Numbered from the stretch's first letter, positions 1 through 13,733 are shown. The stretch is 64,000 nt of DNA from Euleptes europaea (GCF_029931775.1 NC_079331.1:24491720-24555719); one strand, 5' to 3'. Translations and numbers: made by a program. The notes: generated by a model from the sequence alone, not told the origin.

Positions 1-3000
1 TGCAGCATTTTCACTGTGCAGAATCTCTCATCCCTCTTGATCTCCTCCTGTTTGAATTATTGGTTTCCAAATTTATAGGGTACATTTCTGATTTGTGGTC
101 AGTTCGCACATCCCTTGCTATCACACATTCCAAGATGACACGGTCACTTTCCCCCGAGGCTCCTGCCATTTTCACTTCATCAGTCAGTTCTTCCCTGTCG
201 GTCAGGATTAAGTGCGCAGAGCAGGTCCCCTTATTCCTTCCTCAACCTTCTGGGAAATGTTGTCTGCTAGACAAGAGCTTCATGTTTGCCTTCTCCCTAA
301 CTAAGTTCCCAGAAGATGCCGGGGTCAGTGAAGTCCCCCATTACTGGTACGCCTCTGCTTCTTGCCTGAGGGTTTTGTAACGTGTGGCAGGAAACCACCG
401 TCCGGCTGGTTGTGCTGGCTGTAGTATTCTGCAGTGATGGTATCACTTTTGTTTCTCCTGCCTTTGGTCCTTACCCAGATGGTTTCGACATCCACATGCA
501 GTTTAAATGGATTTCCATGCAGGCATATGTATTGTTTGTGTATATTACTACGGTACTTCCCTTTTCTGTTGGGTCTGTTTCTTTTGAACAAAGCATACCA
601 CTCTAAGGTGCTACCGGACTAAAATCTCGCTTTCAGTTACCTTAATTCAGTCACGAATCTCATCCCAACAAATCTCACTGGTAAGTGCTGGATCATACTT
701 TCCTTAAAGTATTTGAGCTTCAAGTTCATCCTATTTGGTTCCCATACTTTGTACATTAATATGAAAGCGCTGGAGACTATCACATGCTACCGGCTTCCTC
801 ACACCTCCCTGCAAATTGCCCAGTACCTGCCTCCTGCTTCATCTTTGGTCACAGACATTCTCATTCCTAGTAGCTGACTAACTGCTTTGGTCTTTTCCCT
901 CCACCACGGGACTTAAAGAGCTGTTGATTAGGTTTGCGAGGCTCTCCACAAACACACCCTTCCCAGCCCTCATGAGATGAATGCCATTTCTCGCCTGCCA
1001 TCCCTCGTTCTGACAGCCTAGTCCAAGAAATCAAACCATTCCCAACAATAACACCATCTGCATAGCCAGAGTCTGGCGATAGAGCTTTTAAGACCAAACC
1101 ATACATAAAAGCTCTGTAATGAGGGGAATACCTGGAAGAGGCTCACAAGCCAGTGGAATCAGGGCCATAAGATGTCAAGAACAAAGTTTCCCCAAACAGT
1201 ATAGTAAAATCTTGAGGGGTTAGCTTTCACTGCTGATGAGGCAGCAGAATTAAAAACCTTAGGGAATCTCTTGCTAAAGTAACACATTTAATTTCCAGTC
1301 ACAGTGCGCACAATTGCTGCGTGTGTCCGTGAACTCAGCCACATGTGGAAGCAACAGAAGCTGAGTGGATGACAGACCCATGCTCACTGACGCCTTGACA
1401 CAAGAGGGCATCCATAGCCAAGTCCAAGATTAGAGCTGTAGCCGGGGCATTGGATTCTTCTTGCTTTAGGTTGCTGCCTGCTGCATTCGGGCAACCAGCA
1501 CAGGGTAAGAAGTGCCAGACTGCCTCCTCCCCTGCAGTCCCGAATGTCACTCCAATTTGTCATGCCTGTGGCATGATTTGATTTGTAAAGAGGTTTGCAA
1601 TCTTATGTTGCAACCCTTCCTTTGAGCCAGCGCTCAGCCCCATGACTGTTTTCATCTCTCAAACATCTGGCAAGAAGGTCTTTCAGCATATGCAATACAT
1701 ATTCCCACACACCAGGCTCTCAAAACATTTTGAGAAACAGAGACAAGAACTGGCAAGTCAGCAAAAGATGAGATTTGCATTTGCACGATAGACTTTGTGG
1801 TGAAGTACAAAGTACTCAATGGCATTTCTCCAGGGACTTTGGAAAATGCCTCCCCTATTGGGGTGTATTGTGTGTGTTGTGTCCAGGTTAGTGGAATTTA
1901 AACTGAAAAATAGCATCAACATGCCCAACCTTAAAATTCAACCATTTCCAGTGGTCATACTGAGAGATGGCTTGATGCAACTGAAATAAGTTTCCAGCTT
2001 GTGTAAGCAAATTCCCAAGCCCAGGGGTCAAACTCAGAACAAATGGGAAGCAAACTGTCACCAAAGGATGGTTCATAGTGCAGCAGCTCCACAGCTGAAA
2101 CCTGGGTCTGAAAAGCAGGGAAAGGCTGGGTCAAAGTATGAAATGCTGCAAATTGGAAATCTGGAGTTCCTGTGAAGTTCCTTCTGCTTGGAGGTGTGGC
2201 GGCATCCTTGAAGGACAGACAGTTCCTCCCATGAGGACTAAGAGGCAGGGAATTCAACTGCCGTTTCCTGTCTTTGAGGATATTTAGCTCACATTTCCTC
2301 CCCCAACTCAATTAAACATTTGCAAAAATCCCACCAATTTCCACTTAAACATTCCCCAAGCAAGCGGATGTCAGGCTCCACTTTGAAGGGCAGAAGAGTG
2401 GTCTTTTCCACCTTGGGCACAACCCACTGGGCACAGGATTCCTGGGCCTAAATGGCAGCAGCTCTGCTCTGGCCGCAGGCAGAGAGTTCCCCACTGGACG
2501 GTTCCTTTTCACCACGTGGCTGGAAAAAGCGGCACTGTTTGCATCAAACTATTCTCCAGAAATCTGTTTCCTGTAAACAGTGAGTCACATCTGGTCACTA
2601 TAGTGATGGACAACTTTTAAAAAATGCTTTACGCTGAAATGGGATATGTGTTCTTGAAAGCCACATCTGTCCATGTGCACCCGACTGAGTCTTTAGCTGC
2701 GGTAGTCTGACGATTGCCAGAAACAGCTACATATCTGGAGTTTGTTGCCCTGCCAGAAGTCAGGGCTAGCAAGCTGAGCCACGCCCAGATCTGAGGATGC
2801 GCAGGTCGACAGCCTGTTTTCCCCAGAAAGGACATTTGCTTCAGCTTTTCTTGTAATTCCCCCAAGAACATTCTGGTGCTCTTCACTTTTCTACAAATGT
2901 AAACTGCCATCTTGCTACCAGATTGCTGTCCAAGTAGCATCTGAACTCTCTTTTGGCTTAAGAAACGGAGAACAGACAAATCTGCAAGGGTGAACGGTCT

Positions 3001-3433
3001 TCATGAGGCAGAGAGCAACCCAGGAGGCGCGTAGGGCCCCTGGCGCCAGGCACCAACCTGTGGGCCACCACCGCCCTCTAGAGGTTGGAAGCCAACTTTG
3101 TGATAAACATGAAATGTTTCCATGGATTATAAAAAATGGGACTAGAGGCTTGCTATGAGCACATAAATCACTTTTTTCCTTTGAAAAGGCCCAGTTTGGG
3201 GTGGGAGAGAAGATTCTTCCCTGGCTCCCTGCTCTACGAATAAAAGCCTTGTGGTACTTGAAATGCAGCAGTTAAAACCTGTCTTAACTTCCTCTAGGAC
3301 TTCAGTCTCCTGCTGTCATTTCTAAACAAAAATCTTTTTGCTGTAGAAATCTTGGAACATCTGGACGTCACACTGACCAGGCCTCAAAGACTTGCAAATA
3401 CAGCAGCAGGAACTGGATTAAGAGAAAGTTTAG
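1..3433. other. Non-coding stretch, no gene recognised
   Basis: Only short open frames without recognisable domains or splice-consistent homology are seen on either strand. It lies downstream of CIAO2A and no exon of a known neighbour was recognised. It could hold old, diverged repeats that I cannot classify by eye. Confidence 0.5.
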
Positions 3434-3645
3434 GGAGGGGCCATGGCTCAGTTCTAGAGCATCTGGCTTGGCATGCAGAAGGTCCCAGGTTCAATCCCTG
3501 GCATCTCCAATTAAAGGGACTAGGCAAGTAGGTGATGTGAAAGACCTCTGCCCGAGACCCTGGAGAGCCGCTGCCGGTCTGAGTAGACAATACTCACTTT
3601 GATGAACCAAGGGTCTGACTCAGTATAAGGCAGCTTCGTGTGTTC
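3434..3645 (+). repeat. tRNA-Ala-derived SINE
   Basis: The head resembles a tRNA: box A-like GGCTCAGTTCTAGAGC, an anticodon loop containing TTGGCAT (GGC, alanine type), and box B-like GGTTCAATCC. A non-tRNA body follows, ending in GCAGCTTCGTGTGTTC. Further copies lie at 41,049-41,252 and 46,158-46,366 (minus), with a partial copy near 42,463. The same body in every copy shows a dispersed SINE, not a tRNA gene. Confidence 0.9.
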
Positions 3646-5601
3646 AAAGTTTCCACTTTGCAATCCAGGAAGTGCCTACTTTGCAGGAGACTTTGCTGAG
3701 CGATTCATCAAAGCCCCATTTTCCAGGTATAAAATTATGTCGATGCAAGCGCCCCAAACCTTGTCAAAACACAACTCAGAATTCAAGCCAGTTCAATGGC
3801 AACTAACCCAGAAGAGCTCTTCTCGGTGTCGCACACCCACACACTCTTGGGGTCTAAACGTTACCTCTTTTATGTCCGAAATGAAAGTGTGTTGGACCAG
3901 CAGCCAGGATCTGAATGCTGGAGAGGCATTACTTTGGCATGCTTTGACACCTGATACAGTAAGGTATTTATGCAACCTTCCTCCAAGTTTTATATTGATT
4001 GCTAGATTGTGTTCTGTTCACCTGCACACTTGTCCTGTTTTAGCCTCAAGGAGGCTAACAAAGTGACATCAGTGTTTTAGATAAATAAACCCTGACAGCA
4101 GTCCTGATAAAACCAAATGCTTGTTTAAAGCAGTGCAGTAAAACCAGCCACCACCTGGATCCTTTCAATACATCTTTAATTGTTTAAAAAGAAAACCTGG
4201 ATTCTCTCCCCTCTTCTTGATGTGAGGTTATGGCATTTCTAAGGGGCTGGACAGCTGCACTTAATGAAACCTGATACAAGCTGTGCAGAGACTCTTCTGG
4301 CCTCAGCAGACTGGGTCACACCAATTTAGAGTCTTCCAAACCTTGCTCTGTACTACAGTTATTTATTAATCTATTTGCCATTTTCCCATTCTGCTGCAGA
4401 TTTGGCTCCACCTGCTGCAACTGGTTTAGCAGATGTCTGGTCCTCTGGGATACATCCTCAGAATCAAAACAGATGAGTCCAGACGCCAGACCCAAACCCC
4501 GCTGAAAGCTGAAGCTGCAACAGGAAAGGGGTGTGTCTGTTACTTGCATTTTCTTCTATTTTCCTTTAATTTGTTGGGACAATAGAAAACACCACCCACA
4601 GATGTCTGCTTATTGACAATCTTTGTAAAATATATTCTGCAGCTTCAGGCAGATCATGTTTTTTGTATTATGAACAGCCTCTTTGGTTTTGTTTTTTCTT
4701 GCTCCTTACTTAAAGTACCTTGACATGGTTGTTACAGATGGAGAAATGAAGCCCAGGACATTTTGATTACAACACTTTTGGGGGAGTAAGCCCCACTGAA
4801 TAACACGAGACTTACTCAGCAGACCTGTTCAGGATTGTTCTGCAAGTCAAGACAAATATTTTTCATATCATATATCATAAAATAATCAATTTTCCATTAA
4901 ACAACAGAATCCCCCCCCCACACACACACACCCCTTCCCCAAATCTACCTAATTCTTCCCTTTGGTCAACACAGAATATTGAAGTTAGGGGAAAATATCA
5001 GTTTTGGGACAATCAAAAGCCACAAAGTCCCTCAACAACGGAAACATACTGGAAAGTGATAATTTTGAAACAGATACATTTTTAGTCACTGAATCTTGAG
5101 AGTTTGACTTTTTGACAGGCCCAGCCTTTCCCGTTACCTGTCACATATTTTCAGACTGCCCTATAAATCCTCAGCCACATTCACACTGAGACAATCTTTC
5201 ACTACCTTTCTGCCTACTCAGTTGGCCCAATCTGGTTTCAATGAGCAAGAACTCCGGGCACAGGGAGGGGGAGGCTGTTCACCTTTCCCAAACCCCTTCA
5301 AAGTCCCAAAAGAGCAAACCCAGAAAAGACATCCAAAGAAAACAAGGCTGTCCAAATACTTCCAGATTGAAGAAATTACTTGGACAGCAACTGCAACAGT
5401 TTGCCATCTCAGCTCACACAGAATGCAGCATGAGGCAGCACGTGGCCCTTTGCAGATGTACTTGCTGAGAACATCTGCATGCCAGGAACAGCTTCAGCAG
5501 GAGACATGAGAGACTGAAGCCTTAATGTTTCCCAGCAGCCACAGCCTTTGCCTCTGCTGACAGGAACCCTGCAAGGTAGGCAAGATGCACAAACATACAC
5601 T
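3646..5601. other. Non-coding stretch, no gene recognised
   Basis: No exon or classified repeat was found. A short C-run followed by (CA)n lies near 4,911-4,932. Confidence 0.45.
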
Positions 5602-6117
5602 GAGGGGGTTACCGCATTATGTATTCCCACCGATGTATTAAGAGTTTGAAAATGTTATAAAAAATACTGTTCACACTTTGTTTGGCCCCTTTAGCTGTGA
5701 CGACGTCTTCCAACCATTTTTTAGCCTTTGACTGACTACTTCTTTACAAGAGGGACTCTGCTAGTACAGTACACAATAGTACCAAATCTAGGAAAACACT
5801 TGGGGTACCAAATAGTACCAAATCTAGGAAAACAGTGGGGGTTACCGCACTTTGTATTCCCAGTGATGTATTAAGAGTTTGAAAATGTTAGAAAAAGCAT
5901 CGCTTTAAAAGGGTTTTTTGATATCACGGCTAATAAATTATTGGAAGACGTCTTCACAGCTAAAGGGGCCAAACAAAGTGCGAACAGTATTTTTTATAAC
6001 GTTTTCAAACTCTTAATACATCAGTGGGAATGCATAGAAAGTGTGAACAGTATTTTTAATAACATTTTCAAACGCTTAATACATCGCTGGGAATACAAAG
6101 TGCAGTGACCCCCACTG
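5602..6117. mobile_element. Composite terminal-inverted-repeat DNA transposon (MITE)
   Basis: The outer ends are inverted copies of each other: GGGGGTTACCGCATTATG on the left, and the reverse complement of GGGGGTCACTGCACTTTG on the right. Homology extends about 130 bp inward, through a block reading GACGTCTTCCAA and TTTGGCCCCTTTAGCTG. A second left-type end starts at 5,833, and the right-type end is duplicated near 5,985-6,040. This suggests a nested or internally duplicated MITE. No transposase frame is present. I found no convincing target duplication, so the superfamily is unassigned. Confidence 0.7.
5773..5832. repeat. Short tandem duplication inside the MITE
   Basis: AGTACCAAATCTAGGAAAAC occurs twice, about 36 bp apart, just before the internal TIR-like end. 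It may be a relic of nested insertion or slippage. Confidence 0.7.
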
Positions 6118-8957
6118 TCTCAAACATCTGTGCAAGAAACCCTCCCCTCCCCTCTTGGCTGTCTTAAAAAAGGGCTTGAACTGTAAAGGTCCTAAAAGGA
6201 GTGTATTTCAGTCACACACAAGATCCACTTGTGGCATGCTCTGCCCTCCTTGCATGCAGCCCCATACCACACTTTATCCATGACAAGTGGGCAAGGAAAT
6301 GGTGATCCTTCCAAATGGCCTGGAGCCATGGGGCATAACTTTAAGGTGCAAAACAGTGATGAGCGACACGATTTAATCCTCTTTGCTTTGAAGAAGGCAG
6401 CATGGATGGACAAGAGAAGAGACAGAAGGTAGGCCACATACTATAATCCACATTCCTTAACCTCTCAGGCACATTTCTGTGATATACCTTCATTGGGAAA
6501 TGGCTCCAGGTGGTGACGTTTCCCTGTCATTCTCCATGATAAATCCAGCTGCTCCACACGAACAAGCCTGGGCATCAAGTGGAGGAGGGCACGGTAGGGC
6601 TTGGACTCCATGATGCACGGAGCTCATTACTCCACCCACAGTTAATGAACCAGCACAGGGTGGCCAGAAAATACTGGTACAATAAAGGCAGGCAAAGGGG
6701 GCTTTCTCACAGTGAGCCTGCGCCCTTGGCAGCACTGGCATCTGCCAGTTTTCCAAGTGATTAAATGGAGTATACATCTGCACAGGAACCTCAGAGTGGT
6801 ACATAGCGGTGGCAAAACCACCCCAGACTACAGAAACATTCTTGTTCTAAAAAGCACTACACTCAAGAGGAAGAAACAAAGTTTTCCTTGTCAGATGGGG
6901 GGACGACCCACCTTCTGTCTAAGTAGAACAGTATCAGTAGCTGCACCGTGAAAATGTAAGCTGTTCAGGTGCCGTCATTCTATGTAAATGAGAAAATTCT
7001 TAACTCTGAACTGGCAAAACAGGTGCAAAGGAACCTTGCTTTGATATACTCATTCAGAATAATCCAACTCATTAAAAAAAAAATCAACTGAGATCCAGAT
7101 AACTACTAAGGCCCACACAAGGGACTTGCAGTAGTCCAAATGGAATTCTTTTCAGATGAGCAGTTAATCTCCACACCCTATTGCAAACTGGTTTCCAATC
7201 CCCTCATAATCTCAAAAGTGGTTTGCCGTGCAGCACAGAGGGTCACCATCTGAGCAAAGCCTCAAAAGCCCCCCATTTGCATTTGTGCTGCCAGACTTCT
7301 TCAGAGCTCTGCCGTTAACCATCAGAACAAATTCAACATAAGCAACAAACCACACCCTGAGGAGGATCCTAATCCACAGCTTCCCTCTGCAACAGAGAGA
7401 TAAAGAGGTATGAAACAGACCTACAGCATTCAGACTTCAAAACAAGATCCAATGGAACCGATGGGAAATGCTTCGACACAATTAGGCTATTGTACAACAG
7501 TGTGATTGCACAATGACGAGGGAAAAGAAAAACACAGAAAGTCCATACAGAGTTCACTGAACTGCTTTCCTGAAAGCCCAGTTGTCTTCCTTTCTAACTA
7601 ACCTGGGCTGCTGGAGGGGTCTTTCTCCCCCAAGCAGACACAAACAATTTTGCTCTGGAACGGGGTTTCATTGAGAGAGCTGAGTTTAATGACCAAACAT
7701 GAGCTTGCAACTTGCCTAGACTTCAAGGAATAACTCCAGTGGGAACTTTGAAACTGTACCATTTTATGCTACAACAGACTTCCACCAAATGAGCAAGGAC
7801 ATGTGGAATGTCTTAGAATGACTGCATTTAAAGAAGGGAAAAAGATATCTTTTAAGTAGGCCAGATAGGCATCAAAACTACTGTGCCCCTGTGCGAAGGT
7901 TGGGGTCTTAAATGACACTGAAACAGAGGTAGTGTCATGTGAAGCTTGACCGGTTGTGTCTCCACCCCAACCCTCTACCTGACAGACTTAACTCAAGCGG
8001 CTTGTAAATGTAATTAAGTCTGGCATCCGTGAGGGAAAAGAACAGTAACTTTTGCTTCCTCCTAGGGATGGGGGAAAGGAGGTTCAGAAATGAGGAATTA
8101 CAGGGGTAACGGTTTTGTTGGGCCCAATCATTTATAAGGTTACAGTTGATAATTTAGGAGTGCCATTAATGGCCAAGATTCCCCCAGAAAACGGACACCG
8201 CCATCTCCTAGCAAAGGATTTCTTTCAGCCCACTACTCTGGAGGCAAAATCCTATCTCCACCTTTACTATTTTTGCCTGCCCATGCCCCAAAGCAGCCTG
8301 AGACAGGACCTCTGGAGTCACCAGCCCTATCACCACCACCAATCTGGCTCCTCCAGCCCTTCCACGAATCCTGAGTGGCAGCCAGATGCTCTGCTGACGT
8401 GCCAAACAGGACTCGAGGGGGCTGGTCGTTTTTTTCTCCCCCTTTGCTCATCTGTCAAACCCAGCAAAAAATGTTTTTCCACTGATGTAACTGGGACATT
8501 TTAAAAACTGATTATTATTTTTCTGACATTGAAGTAGTTTACACCTGTTTAGGCATTCTGTGCTAAATTTCAGTCTGATGGGATAAAACTGCCAGACAGT
8601 TATACCATGAACAGAATTTCCAGGTATTATAAAGGTAGGGTACTGGTTACCCCAGTGTGCCTTGGGTTTTGGAGCAGCTCTAATACCCAACTGGGGAGAA
8701 GTCAGACTTGAAAACTCATCATGGGGCAATTGTACTCATAATCTCTCATAGGAAATGCTCAAAACACACCCAACAGCTCAACATACAGCAAGAAAGAAAG
8801 GACTGCTCAGTGTCGGAAGGCCCTCTGCTGGGAGAGGTGAACAGGACTTTGAAGAAGTACATTGTGTTGGTGCCTGGTTGTTAATATTTAAAACATACAC
8901 ATATGGAGACCATTAACAATTTCCCCTCATCAAGGAGAAACATGACTGAACTTTAGT
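6118..8957. other. Non-coding stretch, no gene recognised
   Basis: There are scattered short frames only, none with recognisable protein similarity. I see no classified repeat in this interval. Confidence 0.45.
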
Positions 8958-9150
8958 CAGTGTGGAATAGTGGTTAGTGTTGGGCTAGGCCCAGGAAATC
9001 CAAGTATAAATCCCAACTGCCAGGAAACTTTACTGGGTGAACTTGTGTCAGTTATACTCTTAGCCTGACCTATCCACAGGGTGTTGTGGGTATAAAACTG
9101 GGGGACGGGGGACACTACCATAAGCTCCTTGGAGAAGAACAGGATAAAAA
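8958..9150 (+). repeat. tRNA-derived SINE, Sauria-like
   Basis: A diverged SINE head (AATAGTGGTTAGTG, box A region) is followed by body text seen in other squamate SINEs: a GGGTGAACTTGTGTCAGT-type block, then a GGTGTTGTGGGTATAAAA-type block. Confidence 0.65.
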
Positions 9151-9612
9151 TATTCAGCAGAGATGCCAGGTACCCAAACTGCTTGCTTTTTCAAAAAGCA
9201 AAATTTCTGGTTCGGGGACAGATATTATATTACCATTGCCTTAAGAAAGTGAAAGTCTTCAAAACTTCTCTCTCTTTTTTAAAGTCATGCATTTCTACTA
9301 GCCAAATTCTAATGAAAATGAATATTGAACTAAACTATTAACAGCAGAAAAAAGTCTGCCCAAGCTTTCACAAAGCACTGTTTCTCTCAATACATCTTGA
9401 TAATTTATTAAAATGACTTATGTGTTAACTCTTGGCCCTTCATAGTGACTGGTTGGCTCCTGTGTGACATATAGGAGGCTGGAGTCTGTTGACCACTGCT
9501 CTGATCCATCAAGGCTCTTCTTGAAAAAGAGTAACCTGTGTGGGGTGGTCAATAAATAGAACTCCTGAGTACAGCAGGGTCTTTTAGAGCTAGTCATAAA
9601 TTCAATTTGTTG

Positions 9613-9722
9613 AGCCAGGTCAGTGGAAGTGTACTAGGACTTGGGAGCCTCACATTCAAATCCTCAGGCTAAGCTACCCTACAGGGCTGTTGTGAGGATA
9701 AAAAGGGAAATGGGAGAACCAT
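9613..9722 (+). repeat. Sauria-like SINE fragment
   Basis: It contains the diverged box B context CATTCAAATCC, followed by the typical GGGCTGTTGTGAGGATAAAA body. The centre is missing relative to longer copies. Confidence 0.6.
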
Positions 9723-9928
9723 GCACGCCATCGTGAACCCATTATCTTTCTACAGCTTGCTTATAGGTATCTATAACTTCACCTTCATATAAAGATTACT
9801 GCAAAAATTCTGACCATAACCTGAAATTTAACCCCAATACCAGGGTCAGTGGAATTTTCTTAATCTGCTTTCATATACCTTCTTCTAAAAAAAGCTTAAT
9901 ATTGAAGACAGTTACCAAAACTTCTTAT

Positions 9929-10263
9929 TTTATTCATATTTTCCAGTGATGCTGTGAAAAATATATCACCACCACAAAATGGAGAAAACCTTCAAAATCA
10001 GAATTTATTTCATCACTATTTGTATTCATAAGGTAGCAAAATGGCTCAATCTTTATATAAAACCTCTTTTTCACAAAGATTATATATCCTTTATATTCAT
10101 TTAAAGGTTGATCCTTTTGCTTCTTCCTACCCTTTTAATTTAAATAATTTTAATAAAAAATATATATACAGAAGCTACAAGAAATCCTCTTAATAGTAAA
10201 TCAAAGGCCCCCAAGTTTTTACAAAAACCCAACAGATGCTGGGGAGAGCTCTCACGCCAAAGG
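9929..10263 (-). other. CIAO2A: CIAO2A 3' UTR with candidate poly(A) signals
   Basis: Minus-strand AATAAA hexamers lie at 10,009-10,004 and 9,934-9,929, about 255 and 330 bp past the CIAO2A stop. The interval is AT-rich and non-coding, as expected for a 3' UTR. Which signal is used cannot be told from sequence. Confidence 0.5.
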
Positions 10264-10361
10264 CTACTCAGGTTCCAGGACGCACTGCTCCACAATCTCC
10301 CGCAGGTTTGGATTCTCCATGGCAGCTGCTACTCTCTCTTTGTCATTTATTTGCTTGTTGA
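10264..10361 (-). CDS. CIAO2A: CIAO2A coding exon 5 (last)
   Basis: Read on the minus strand from 10,361 to 10,264. It follows a TTTACAG acceptor and encodes the C-terminus [18 protein letters not shown]...EQCVLEPE, ending in TAG. This is the conserved end of the MIP18/DUF59 family member CIAO2A. Human ends in VLEPD. Confidence 0.97.
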
Positions 10362-11776
10362 CTGTAAACACACAGTAGAAAAACAACCAGAAAACCCCGT
10401 TTACTAGCAATTTCAATCAGACATGTAGCTGTATAAACAGAAGTATGCGTATTTGTAAGAATTTGTTGTAACTTGAGGAAAAAGTGGGGTGCTAGTTTCA
10501 CAGAGATGGACAAAGATGAATAGAGGATTGGAATTTGGTGGGTGTCTCTGACAGACCTTAATCTGTGGCAGTGGGGGTCGATACTTCTTAAAACCACACT
10601 GTGGAATGAAATAGACCTGAGACAAGTAGGAAGGCAGAAGCAACCACTATTGCATAGTCACTTCCTACTTGATGCTAGAAGCAGGGCCCTGCAGCCTGCC
10701 TCCCAAACAGAAGACTAACACTGGGAGACTAAAACCTCATGATCTGCAGCTATTTCCCAAGTCTAAAAAAATGGTTTTAAAAATCCACTTGACAAGGCCG
10801 CTGTGGTGCTGATTAATTCTTGTTGACTGCAGAGATGAGCCATTGCTTCCGGCACCAGAAGCCTCTAGAAAAACATCTATTGCTGCTACTTGTGTCTTTT
10901 CCAGCATCAAATAAAGTGGCAGAAACTTAAGGTTAAGGCTCAGTTATCTGCATCTCAGAAGTATGATCCTTCTTTCCACAGCTGAGGACTCTCAGGGGCT
11001 TGCCAAAGCAGTAGCAAGGTACAGCAGCCTTGTTTTTTTTTTAAAAAAAACTGGTTTTGTATTTAAAATATCTAAACTTTATGAAAGACTGTTTAAAGTC
11101 AATCCATGACTTTAAAAGCTACTTTGGTAGTGCTTACAGACCATTAGTAACATCCCATTTCTTGGACTGAGCCCTGAAAGTACAAACAAGTCCTGGCCCA
11201 AGTTCCAGCTTCCTGGCTCAAACTAGATGAAGTTTACCTACAAAGCCCTGAACTCCATTGTGGGACATAGGTGTCAGTTTGGGCAAACATTTAATGAACA
11301 GTTTTAATGATCAGAAAGGCTCCTAAGCAACTGTAAGCATAATTTTCAAATTTGTTGGGTTGTGCTCCCTTTAAAGTTATATTAAGATAAAACACAAATA
11401 TTAACCCCCACCCCATTTTTACTTGAAATCCCAGAGCAGCTGAATTAATTTAAACAAGTTTTCTTTAAAGGCCAAAATTAGACCCCCCCCCCAAAAAAAG
11501 AGCTTTTTTACATTCCTGCCTAGAAGGCTAATTTTTGTACACTGCAACCGTTGTGCATTTATTTGTTAGGTTGATTTAATTTCATCATGCCAGCCATACC
11601 ACACAAGTGGCTGAGGACATGTATATATGAACTCATAAAAAGCGCATGGACTTATTTAAGCACGGTCATGTTTGTCCCCGGTGTTTTCCAAGCTAGCAAA
11701 AGTCAAGTTGTGGCCTTTGCTGCATGAACATCAAGGGGCCGGTTTGTTCAGAAACACAATCTGAAAACACACTTAC

Positions 11777-11822
11777 TGTCCGCCTCAGTGGAATGCATTC
11801 CCTCTGATATGTAGATTTCCAA
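11777..11822 (-). CDS. CIAO2A: CIAO2A coding exon 4
   Basis: This 46-nt exon encodes LEIYISEGMHSTEAD. It sits between a CTCTAG acceptor and a GTAAGT donor and keeps phase with its neighbours. Human has LEIYISEGTHSTEED here. Confidence 0.96.
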
Positions 11823-12784
11823 CTAGAGGAGAGAGAGTTTGCTTAGAGATGTTTCGTCCTTTTAGCACAGGAGGCAAAGTATCTGCACAGAACACACACT
11901 GCTGCTCACATAGCTGGCTTACAACATTTAAACCTCCAATGGGAAGGCTGTCTCTGTGTCACCCGCTCTAGCAAACAACCATTGCACCAGAACTAGAGCC
12001 TGTTTGGTGTGGGTTAGGCAAAAATTGAGAGGCAGCTGTATCTTGCACTCTTGGTAGACCTGCCCAAATAAGAGAAATACCGCTGTTTCCCAGTTGTGCC
12101 ACTCTTCCCTTCACCTCCTCCTGCTTCCTCATTTTTAGTCTCTCTCAAGATCACATGATCTACATGATGAACTGAGTACAGCAACCCCCTAAATTTCACC
12201 ATACTGCAAAGTCTTTAAAGGAAGTCTCTATTATCTTGGGGAAGTTACATACTTGCACACCCATAGATGTATGTTCATCAGATCAACTAGACACAGCAGG
12301 ATCCTAACTATCACCAATGGAAGCACTGATCTTTGCTGCATTCCCCTACCCCAAGCAGTGCCTTCCAACCCAGGCAAAGTACATTCTCAGGATCAGCATG
12401 GGAAATGGGGGAAATCACCCTCTCCTCCCTCTTCCACCAGCACAGCTTCATTGATTGAGGAGACAAGGAGATTGCTGTCCCCACCAACCCACGCGGCTAT
12501 TAAGCCACATGAGTTCCATTATCCCAGGAACCTACTTTCCAGGGTCAGACGGGGCTGCAGGAGAAGAGAGGAATGTGGCAAAGAACCACGTTCCTTCTAC
12601 TGGCAGAAGTTAGGATACCAACCCATTCAGATTCTTATTTGAACTTAATGGGCTTTTTGCCACGCATCCTTCCAAGTCACAAAGCAGGAAAAGTGTAAAA
12701 TCTGAAAGTTCCCTACATACAGGTTCCCAGAAACCCACATCTCATATATTTTTGGACACAAGTGTTAACATGTGTATAACATAC

Positions 12785-12834
12785 CTTGTGTTTAAAAGGC
12801 AAACATCTCTGAAGTTTGATCCTCAAACACAGAC
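12785..12834 (-). CDS. CIAO2A: CIAO2A coding exon 3
   Basis: This 50-nt exon encodes LCLRIKLQRCLPFKHK. It has a TATAG acceptor and a GTATGT donor. It differs from human by a single residue (I for V). Confidence 0.96.
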
Positions 12835-13507
12835 CTATAGTTGGGGAAAAATGTGAACTTTCTTTCTGCACACCAATGAAAATCACTATTTAACGACCCT
12901 GTTTGCAAAATGGTCACAAAGTAAAGTGATGGAGCCAGAGAAACATAATTTCCAGAAATTCTGAAACCACCCGGAGGGGGAGGGGGGTAGAGAATGAGGT
13001 TTAGCGATTTTTTTGAGGGGGGGGGACATATGCAATGCTTTATCAAACCTAAACTCCTCTACTGCTTTAACAGCATTCCATGGAGAAAACTTTAAAAATC
13101 CTTCCTCTCCTGAATTGTGAAAAAGGCTTAAGAGTAAAGCGAGCAGCAGCTATTTTCAGATATTGCTGTCGATGGAAATGTTGGCCAGACACTGGCTTCA
13201 GAAGCTTCAGGCCCCAGCCCTTGACCGCTCCCCACCCCCCCGCCAATGCTGGGGCCCCTCACCCTCTCTAGGCCACGAGGCAGAGAGAGAGAGAGAGAGT
13301 TCCTTGCAACACTCTGAACTCTGCCCTTCATGGGGCTTCCATAAGGTGCCCATGGCCACAGCCAATGGGGGGGGGGGGGGAGAAGAGGCAGCAACCCCCC
13401 CCTGCCCTGCCCGAGAAGGCCCTGCCCGCCGCCGGCCTTTGTGAGCCCAAGCAGGCCGAATTCCTTAACCGGCCGAGCGCTTACAGGCCAGGGGCAGCCC
13501 CCCCCCC

Positions 13508-13733
13508 AAGAAGAGTTGTTTTTTATATGCCGACTTTCTCTACCACTTAAGGCAGAATCAAAGCGGCTTACAATCCCTTTCCCCTCCCCACAACAGACAC
13601 CCTGTGAGGTGGGTGGGGCTGAGAGAGCGGTGACTAGCCCAAGGTCACCCATGTGGCGGAGTGGGGAATCAAACCCGGTTCTCCAGATCAGACTCCACCG
13701 CTCCAAACCCCCTCTCTTGAGCACCACCCCACG
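13508..13733 (-). repeat. Sauria-type SINE in CIAO2A intron 2
   Basis: The minus-strand copy shows the same body as the plus copy at 32,653: the phrase TAAGTGGTAGAGAAAGTCGG and the tail AACTCTTCTT. The tRNA-like head is at the high-coordinate end. Confidence 0.85.

Noticed and set aside
3434-3510. tRNA-Ala gene
   Set aside because: The same tRNA-like head with an identical non-tRNA body occurs in other copies in the window, so it is a SINE.
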